Source: JBGSPQ01 sp041738505 (GTDB taxonomy: Bacteria > Patescibacteriota > Gracilibacteria > UBA1369). Taken from it: a stretch of 19,830 bases of DNA. Shown here piece by piece: positions 15,010-19,830 of this stretch (positions are counted from its first letter, which is position 1; each line of letters begins with the position of its first letter). The DNA lies in the NCBI GenBank assembly GCA_041738505.1, contig JBGSPQ010000011.1, positions 1 to 19,830 on the forward strand. Direction: 5' to 3'. The notes under the pieces were generated by a model, which was not told where the DNA came from, did no database searches, and saw only the letters and a list, made by a program, of their open reading frames with translations. A program made the position numbers and the translations under genes.

Positions 15010-16635
15010 CTATGCCCCAGTTGTACTTATCCAGTCCAAAGCAAGCATGGTGTTGGTAATAATCTTCATGGCTTCGTTTCTGGCAATCGGAGTGTTTGGT
15101 CTGAATGTGCCGTTATCGTATCCTCCGATAATGGGAATGGCGTTATTTGAGGCAAATGCGATGTAGGGATAGTACCAGGCATTCGGGTCGGTGACATCCG
15201 AGAATCCGGAGGAAGCGTATGTCTGGTTATGGACGTCGAATCCTCCCACGGTAAGAAATAATTTTAGGAATTCTGCGCGTGTGATTGACTGGAAAGGTTT
15301 GAAAGAACCGTCCGTGTATCCCTGAATCAAATTAACCTCGGCTGTCCTGTATATTACGCGTTCCATGTATTCGTTTGATGAAGGATTCAAATCACTGAAT
15401 GTCCTTCCTTTAATAATGTCGGTTGTTGTATCGGGAATCGTATAGCATGATATAAGTGTGGCGATTTTGCTGGCTTCGAATCTGTTTAAGTCTCTTGTTG
15501 GCAGGAAGATGTCTTTTGTCATTCCGGGTTTCAGTCTGCTGTCATCTTCATCGTCGCGGTTGTATCCTCTGACTATTCTGGAATGGAAGGAATCACTGTT
15601 GATGCCGGTTCCGTTTCCCGCAGGAATTTCCAGTCTGGTTAAAAAATTGATTGGTGCCCAAAACCATACTTCGGACGGGACATCTTCGTAGTCGAAAAAT
15701 GTTGTTTCAATAAAGCATCGTGGTTCTTTCAGCCGATAAGGTTTTTCAAAGTCTCCCGGGTATTTTCCCTGGCAATTGTCTATACAGGAAAGAATATCCA
15801 GCGGGTCTTTATAATAACTAAAACAGTCCTGATAGCAGCCGTCGTAATCCTGTGGGGGTTGTTCCTGCGTGCATTCGGGATAGTTTTTATCGCATTCGGC
15901 CAGACAGTTGGTATCATCGGGTGAACATAAAGATTCTTTACATTGAACATAACTGAGACAGTTGGCGCATTCCGGGTATTGTTCGTCGCAACTCAACCAG
16001 CAGGGAACATCCGTGCAGGCACCGTGGCAAATTTTCAACTGATCAACGCAGGATGGTTGCGCGGGGCAGTCGCAATCGGGGTAATCAATACAGCAGTTAT
16101 CGATGCAGGATTGATCTCCCTGGCAGGAAATTACACATGTATCCATAATTTTTTGATCGCTGTCGGTGCAGGCGTCCTGTGTCTGGGGGCAGTCGCAATC
16201 GGGATAATCAAGGCAGCAACCATCGATGCAGGATTGATCTCCCTGGCAGGAAATTACACACGTATCCATAATTTTTTGATCGCTATCGGTACAGCTTTCC
16301 GGCATAACCCCACAAAAGCAATTGGGGTAATTGGCGCAACAGTTGTCTCCGCAAGCGGGGTCACCGGGTGTACATTGATCTAAACATGTGTCAATAAATA
16401 GCTGGTCTTCTTCCGCGCAGGTCTCTTGCGTACAACATTCGGAATGTATGGAGCAACATTCGTCGATACAGAGCTGGTCTCCCATGCACCCTGTCACACA
16501 TGTGTCAGTTAATATCTGGTTTTCCGCAGTACATTCCGTAAGGGCTCCGGCGAGGGGCGTTCCGCTAATAAAGATGCTGAAAAGAGCCGGGATTATAATT
16601 AATGCCCGGAAAGAAAATTTCTGAAATTTTGACAT
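15010..16635 (-). CDS. secreted Cys-rich repeat protein with C-terminal SLH domains
   Basis: The 541-residue protein has a signal peptide (1-31), then a cysteine array (35-288) with about 48 Cys by my count. Repeats of 38-42 residues follow the pattern Cx4-DQx4-DTCx3CxGDQxCIDxCCxxYPxCxC. Four clear copies start at C35, C73, C115 and C156, and more diverged ones run to about 290. All paired cysteines suggest an extracellular disulfide-bonded or metal-binding rod. The C-terminal part has two good SLH domains (about 415-470, VNLIQGYTDGSFKPFQSITRAE; about 480-535, IPIIGGYDNGTFRPNTPIARNE) and a degenerate one before them. SLH domains anchor it to the envelope. I do not know a named family for the array. 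Repeats three and four are almost identical at DNA level, pointing to recent duplication. Confidence 0.88.
   Translation of the reverse strand: MSKFQKFSFRALIIIPALFSIFISGTPLAGALTECTAENQILTDTCVTGCMGDQLCIDECCSIHSECCTQETCAEEDQLFIDTCLDQCTPGDPACGDNCCANYPNCFCGVMPESCTDSDQKIMDTCVISCQGDQSCIDGCCLDYPDCDCPQTQDACTDSDQKIMDTCVISCQGDQSCIDNCCIDYPDCDCPAQPSCVDQLKICHGACTDVPCWLSCDEQYPECANCLSYVQCKESLCSPDDTNCLAECDKNYPECTQEQPPQDYDGCYQDCFSYYKDPLDILSCIDNCQGKYPGDFEKPYRLKEPRCFIETTFFDYEDVPSEVWFWAPINFLTRLEIPAGNGTGINSDSFHSRIVRGYNRDDEDDSRLKPGMTKDIFLPTRDLNRFEASKIATLISCYTIPDTTTDIIKGRTFSDLNPSSNEYMERVIYRTAEVNLIQGYTDGSFKPFQSITRAEFLKLFLTVGGFDVHNQTYASSGFSDVTDPNAWYYPYIAFASNNAIPIIGGYDNGTFRPNTPIARNEAMKIITNTMLALDWISTTGA
16063..16294 (-). 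repeat. 123-bp tandem duplication inside the Cys-array gene
   Basis: Positions about 16063-16171 and 16186-16294 are nearly the same sequence at an offset of 123 bp, exactly 41 codons. They encode the third and fourth Cys repeats, with identical stretches such as SDQKIMDTCVISCQGDQSC. The differences are mostly at the edges and are few, suggesting recent expansion or gene conversion. Confidence 0.9.
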
Positions 16636-16666
16636 AAATTGAAAGGGTAAAGGACAACTGATTCAT

Positions 16667-16672
16667 TTTATA
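16667..16672 (-). promoter_or_regulatory. extended -10 element of the Cys-array gene
   Basis: The minus strand reads TGATATAAA, with TATAAA at 16667-16672, about 32 bp before the start codon. I see no good -35; the TGn extension may compensate. Confidence 0.35.
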
Positions 16673-16712
16673 TCAGTTTAAATTTAATGCCAGAAAATTT
16701 TTCTTTGAATAT

Positions 16713-16750
16713 AAATGGTCGGGGTGAGAGGACTTGAACCTCCGGCCTCA
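16713..16750 (-). pseudogene. duplicated 3' end of tRNA-Pro (fragment)
   Basis: These 38 bp are identical to 17749-17786: three flanking bases, CCA, the 3' acceptor strand, the T-arm, the variable loop and two bases of the anticodon stem. The 5' half of a tRNA is missing, so it cannot make one. At the T-arm edge the sequence switches, within a shared TGAGG, to a copy of the hairpin repeat that also occurs at 17672-17712. It may be an attachment-site copy or a recombination scar. Confidence 0.85.
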
Positions 16751-16784
16751 CTCGCCCGCCTGTTAAAATGTTCTTGGTTCGGTC
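16746..16784 (-). repeat. decayed second copy of the tRNA-proximal hairpin repeat
   Basis: Positions 16746-16764 match 17672-17690 exactly (19 bp, CCTCACTCGCCCGCCTGTT). Similarity continues, weaker, to 16784. In this copy the hairpin arm has decayed, so the stem no longer forms. It joins directly to the tRNA 3' fragment. Confidence 0.7.
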
Positions 16785-16787
16785 TTA

Positions 16788-17522
16788 TTATTTTTTCTTT
16801 CTTTGTTTGATCGGTCCGCTCATTGGTGACATCTCCAATGGAGGAATCAATGGCAGGAATTTTTCGTAATCTTGATTTGCCGTTTTGGGATAGAATTCCA
16901 GAATGTCTTTGCCTTTGGCGTCCTTGTTGCCGGTCACTTTCATGTGGATGTCGCCTTTTTCAAATCCCAGGGTGATGTGCGGATATCTGGGGACAAGCCC
17001 GATTGAGGTTCTGAATTTGTTTATGGCCACCGGATCAAGAGCAATGTAGCAGGTTTTTTTGTCCTTATCTTTTTCCGAAACCGGATCTTTGGAGCCATCC
17101 ACAAAGCCTATTCCGGTCACTTTCATGGTCATTCCGGTTTTGATTTCTTCGTTGAGTTGATTCAGCGCGGTGAGTTGTTCGTCGGTGAGTGTTTTGAGTA
17201 CAGTTGCTTCCGAGGGGCCGATTATTGTTACATGGTATCCCTCGGGTCTTCCTTCCATGTTCAAGCCCATTTCGGCGTTGATGGCGTCCAGAACGGGTTG
17301 GAGATTGTTATTTACTTTTACTTCCAGGTGAGCCACATCGGCCAGGTATTCCGGGGTGAGCTTGGTATTTTCTTGAGTAGTGGTCAGTTGTTCGGTTGTT
17401 TGTCCGGAAACATTCGCGGCTATTTGTTGGACATTATTTTCGACATCGGTTTTTTCCGGGGCGTCGGGGGAAGGAAGGGTTGGTATTTGCGGTTGCTCTG
17501 TGGTTTTGGGTTCTTCCGGCAT
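16788..17522 (-). CDS. 2H-phosphoesterase-like protein
   Basis: The 244-residue protein has a low-complexity Pro/Thr/Gln/Glu-rich first 55 residues. It then shows two HxT motifs typical of 2H phosphoesterases (LigT/CPDase-like): YHVTII at 96-101 (H97, T99) and YPHITLGF at 180-187 (H182, T184), about 85 residues apart as expected. Such enzymes act on 2',3'-cyclic phosphate or 2'-5' linkages in RNA or nucleotides. The C-terminus is basic (KQRKKK). There is no signal peptide. It has a near-consensus promoter and no Shine-Dalgarno site. It lies between tRNA-Pro and a duplicate of that tRNA's 3' end, so it may be the cargo of a small inserted segment. A role in RNA-end repair or cyclic nucleotide turnover is inferred from two motifs only. 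Confidence 0.7.
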   Translation of the reverse strand: MPEEPKTTEQPQIPTLPSPDAPEKTDVENNVQQIAANVSGQTTEQLTTTQENTKLTPEYLADVAHLEVKVNNNLQPVLDAINAEMGLNMEGRPEGYHVTIIGPSEATVLKTLTDEQLTALNQLNEEIKTGMTMKVTGIGFVDGSKDPVSEKDKDKKTCYIALDPVAINKFRTSIGLVPRYPHITLGFEKGDIHMKVTGNKDAKGKDILEFYPKTANQDYEKFLPLIPPLEMSPMSGPIKQRKKK

Positions 17523-17566
17523 GTTGATTGATTAGTATATATAAATTGAAACTGGTGCACATATAA

Positions 17567-17594
17567 ATTATACCATATAATTCATAGTAGTCAA
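17567..17594 (-). promoter_or_regulatory. near-consensus promoter of the 2H-phosphoesterase gene
   Basis: The minus strand has TTGACT (17589-17594), a 16-bp spacer and a perfect TATAAT (17567-17572) with TGG before it (extended -10). The predicted start is near 17560, giving a leader of about 38 nt. It is the strongest promoter match in the window. Confidence 0.7.
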
Positions 17595-17671
17595 AATACA
17601 CAGGGAGTGGTGAATGATGCATTGCTCTATATTCCTCATTCCATCCGCGTCGTCTTACTTGCTCTTCGCGT

Positions 17672-17712
17672 CCTCACTCGCCCGCCTGTTGAAACAGGCT
17701 TGGCTCGTTCGT
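17672..17712. repeat. hairpin-bearing repeat next to tRNA-Pro
   Basis: GCCTGTT (17684-17690) and AACAGGC (17693-17699) form a strong hairpin, best read as a 6-bp stem with a TGAA loop. The surrounding sequence matches 16746-16784. No U-tract follows on either strand, so terminator function is uncertain. It may be part of a dispersed repeat family. Confidence 0.6.
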
Positions 17713-17751
17713 TGCTGCAGAGCTGCGTAATACTTGCGTCTGAAATTGAAA

Positions 17752-17828
17752 TGGTCGGGGTGAGAGGACTTGAACCTCCGGCCTCATGCACCCCATGCAT
17801 GCGCGCTAGCCAACTGCGCCACACCCCG
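17752..17828 (-). tRNA. tRNA-Pro (anticodon GGG)
   Basis: The complement folds into a full 77-nt cloverleaf: acceptor CGGGGTG pairing with CACCCCG, D-stem GCGC/GCGC, anticodon stem CATGC/GCATG with loop ATGGGGT (anticodon GGG, decoding CCC and CCT), five-base variable loop, T-arm GGAGG/CCTCT (G-T pair) with TTCAAGT loop, discriminator A and an encoded CCA. The C1-G72 pair with A73 is the bacterial proline signature. It lies 51 bp downstream of the metallophosphoesterase gene on the same strand. Confidence 0.95.
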
Positions 17829-17879
17829 ACGTTATCTGCTGATTGTTGTTGGATTCGTTGCCGACCTTTTTGCTGTGCC

Positions 17880-18908
17880 TCACTCTATCAATTTTAGTTC
17901 GGCGGAGATGAGTTTATCATTTTTGCAGGATATTTCCACATAGGATTTTGGTTTTTTGCGTTCTTCGCGGTTCAGATCGTATTCGTCGCGCCAGGTATCG
18001 GTTATAAATACGCGTTTTTCGGCGATTTGGGTTTGGGTTAAAACGTGCGCGTGCCCCATTACATAAACCTGCTTGCCGGGGTTTTTGCGGATGATTTTTT
18101 GTACCCGGTCTTTAATAAATTTTTCGTCGTCAACCACGTTTAATCCGTACTTCAGCCCGTGCTTGAGTAATTGCAGGTAAGGTGCGCGGTAAGTGGGGTC
18201 AAACGGATGCAGAAGAGGTTGTAAAATCAGAGATTTGAAGATTAAATCCATGGTCGCTTTTTTGGACATTTTTTTGTATTCCTCGTGCATTTCCAGTGCC
18301 ACAGGGTTTGGGTACAGGCTTTCTTCGCGCGGGAATTTCTTTTTTATGTTTACCAGATGGGTAAAACAGGCGTGCGCTCCAAACGGCAGATTCAAAATTT
18401 CGCGTCCGTTATAGCGGATTATCGGGCGGCGCGTGTTGGTGCGGAAAAACGGGTCAACCAGGTGTCCGTGTTCGGCGTGAAGAGTTTTGGTTGAATAGCT
18501 GAAGCTGAATTTTACGCGGTCGCGGTGGCGGAGCGTTTCCATTATTCTTTCCTGAACGGCCGGCCAGACCAGATCCGGGTCGTGGTTGCCGATGACGAAT
18601 TCAATGTCGCAGTTTTTGTTATCAAGGAAATTTTTAAGCGCTTTAAAAACGGCGCCGTGGTTCATGATTATTTCATCCAGTTTCCAGAGGGAGATTTCTT
18701 CGGTTATGTACCTTGGGTAAAGGCCTTTGTATGACATTTTCAGGAAATCAAAAATGTCCCCCAATAGCACCAGAGTGACTTTTTCCGTGTGTCCGGCGGG
18801 GGCTATTTTCTCAATAAAATCCACCAGCAGATAGTCATCGCTAAAATCATCCATAATGTCCCCCCGGCCCATTTCCACGTCGCCCAACATGTAAATTTTG
18901 TGTTCCAT
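17880..18908 (-). CDS. calcineurin-like metallophosphoesterase
   Basis: The 342-residue protein has the binuclear-metal motifs of the calcineurin-like family: MLGDVEMG (7-14, D10), LLGDIFD (48-54, D51), IGNHD (106-110, N108 and H109), HAEHGH (144-149) and GHAH (about 286-289). The first motif is normally DxH; here it is DxE (E12), so one metal ligand is changed. There is no signal peptide, so it is probably cytoplasmic. The spacing and the middle insertion recall UDP-diacylglucosamine-hydrolase-like or general phosphatases, but the substrate is unclear. It begins 13 bp after the stop of the NAGPA lipoprotein gene, so the two are probably co-transcribed. It has no Shine-Dalgarno site. Confidence 0.85.
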   Translation of the reverse strand: MEHKIYMLGDVEMGRGDIMDDFSDDYLLVDFIEKIAPAGHTEKVTLVLLGDIFDFLKMSYKGLYPRYITEEISLWKLDEIIMNHGAVFKALKNFLDNKNCDIEFVIGNHDPDLVWPAVQERIMETLRHRDRVKFSFSYSTKTLHAEHGHLVDPFFRTNTRRPIIRYNGREILNLPFGAHACFTHLVNIKKKFPREESLYPNPVALEMHEEYKKMSKKATMDLIFKSLILQPLLHPFDPTYRAPYLQLLKHGLKYGLNVVDDEKFIKDRVQKIIRKNPGKQVYVMGHAHVLTQTQIAEKRVFITDTWRDEYDLNREERKKPKSYVEISCKNDKLISAELKLIE

Positions 18909-18921
18909 CCGCTTTGGCGGG

Positions 18922-19761
18922 TTATTTTTTTGGTTTAACCGTGATCACGTTCTGCACTTTTTCCATTTCCGGGAAGTATTTCCCGTCCAGCATCAGCCCT
19001 GTGGAGCTTCCCCCGTCCAGATTCAGCACCGAATGTACCCCAAGTTCCCTGAAAATGCCAGCGGTGCGGATCATTTCGGAAAATTGATAGAGTGAAATGG
19101 AGTTATCGGGGTTAAGCAGGCTTTGTTTAAGGATTATCAGGATGATTTTGTTGTCTTTATCAATGCCGATTGCGGTCCGGCTGGAAAATTTTTGGGTGTC
19201 TTCGCCAATCAGATTTTCTCCGCTTTGGTTGATTAGGGCGGGGCCGTTCTGGATAGCGAACTCGTAGTTTTCGGGAGTGACGCTGATGGGTAATTTGCCG
19301 TCATTAATGCGATAAAAAAAATCTATTTCCCCGGAGGGTTTAACAGCCAGAATGCCGTTTAACAGATCGGCGGGGGAAAGGCTTCGCAGTTCTTTTCCCT
19401 CGCTGATTAACAGGCCGGTAGGTTTGAAATCCTCGGTAAAAAAGCCGCCATTAAAGCTTAACAGCGAACCGGTTGAATTGTGGATTTGCTCTATTGTTTT
19501 GGCGTTGAGGGGATTTCTGTTTTCGTAAATGGAGAATTTGTAGAGGGAGGGGTCTATTCTCACTATCAGAAGGTCCTTTTTTTCGGCGTGGGTGATGGTG
19601 TAAGAAATTCCTTCTTCTATCTGTTTCCATCCCCATTTGGCTATGGGGGTGTCAATTTCGGGCGGGACCGGCGTGAGTGTGTCTTTTTGCGAAATCAGTC
19701 CGCAGGAAGCGACGGTGATTAGTATTACCAGCAGGGTTGTGAAAGTGCGGGCTCTGTTCAT
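18922..19761 (-). CDS. phosphodiester glycosidase (NAGPA) family lipoprotein
   Basis: The 279-residue protein starts with a lipoprotein signal (hydrophobic core then VASC, with lipid-modified Cys20). It continues into a phosphodiester glycosidase domain of the NAGPA type. Visible motifs are LLSFNGGFF (about 99-107), SRTAIGID and VLNLDGGSSTGL near residue 250; NGGFF and DGGSS are the most conserved features of this family. Members remove phosphodiester-linked sugars or act in exopolysaccharide and wall-glycan processing. It should be anchored outside the cytoplasmic membrane. The gene lies 13 bp upstream of a metallophosphoesterase gene. I see no clear promoter in the 69 bp to the window edge. 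Confidence 0.85.
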   Translation of the reverse strand: MNRARTFTTLLVILITVASCGLISQKDTLTPVPPEIDTPIAKWGWKQIEEGISYTITHAEKKDLLIVRIDPSLYKFSIYENRNPLNAKTIEQIHNSTGSLLSFNGGFFTEDFKPTGLLISEGKELRSLSPADLLNGILAVKPSGEIDFFYRINDGKLPISVTPENYEFAIQNGPALINQSGENLIGEDTQKFSSRTAIGIDKDNKIILIILKQSLLNPDNSISLYQFSEMIRTAGIFRELGVHSVLNLDGGSSTGLMLDGKYFPEMEKVQNVITVKPKK

Positions 19762-19830
19762 TGTTTTTTGAAGGTGCGCAGGAAAGAGTAAAGTTTTTTT
19801 TGTTTCCGGGCAAGATTTTGCTAGAATGCC

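Noticed and set aside
16713..16790. Second complete tRNA gene
   Set aside because: Only the 3' half matches; no D-arm or anticodon stem can be formed from the adjoining sequence.
17607..17897. Small proteins across the tRNA-Pro region (both strands)
   Set aside because: The frames read through a clear tRNA gene and the hairpin repeat, so they are not credible proteins.
1..19830. Recoding of TGA as glycine (Gracilibacteria/SR1 code)
   Set aside because: At least five genes end cleanly at TGA next to a neighbour (HNH nuclease, PEP carboxylase, the orphan gene, the 386-aa SLH gene, the metallophosphoesterase), and the proteins are complete without read-through.

Overview
The window looks like a chromosomal stretch from an uncultured bacterium of the Patescibacteria (CPR) type, possibly Peregrinibacteria. 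This is inferred from family content, not proven: a patescibacterial-style HNH nuclease, several SLH-domain surface proteins, a TSP3/Ig-like giant surface protein, an archaeal-type PEP carboxylase, and almost no Shine-Dalgarno sites. Several genes end in TGA directly before a neighbour, so the standard bacterial code fits and TGA-as-glycine (Gracilibacteria/SR1) does not. No phage, conjugation, insertion-sequence or CRISPR genes are present.

Region 1 (1-2021) is repeat-rich. A gene-free left end with short direct repeats is followed by an HNH nuclease gene. A gene-poor block after it holds a two-copy repeat with a 144-bp period, and seems to share a sequence core with the 3' end of the nuclease gene. 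Region 2 (2022-8399) has a 1172-residue anchored surface protein, a convergent SDH/ClpP-fold protease and a CPA2 cation/proton antiporter with a TrkA-N domain. Region 3 (8409-12829, minus strand) holds, in transcription order, archaeal-type PEP carboxylase, a SulP anion permease and a class I aminotransferase. Together they could take up bicarbonate, make oxaloacetate and transaminate it to aspartate, although each gene also has its own promoter-like sequence. Region 4 (12888-13752) is an orphan coiled-coil/Cys protein gene behind a good promoter with a dyad at its predicted start site. Region 5 (13771-16635) encodes two secreted SLH proteins, one with about 48 cysteines in a repeat array. Region 6 (16713-17828) is a tRNA-Pro(GGG) gene whose 3' end is duplicated about 1 kb away; the two copies bracket a 2H-phosphoesterase-like gene with a near-consensus promoter. 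Region 7 (17880-19761) is a two-gene unit: a phosphodiester-glycosidase (NAGPA) lipoprotein and a calcineurin-like metallophosphoesterase.

The cell-surface theme is strong: three SLH or SLH-like proteins and one lipoprotein. The most unusual items are the tRNA-bracketed 2H-phosphoesterase segment, the Cys-array SLH protein, and the carboxylase-transporter-aminotransferase cluster.
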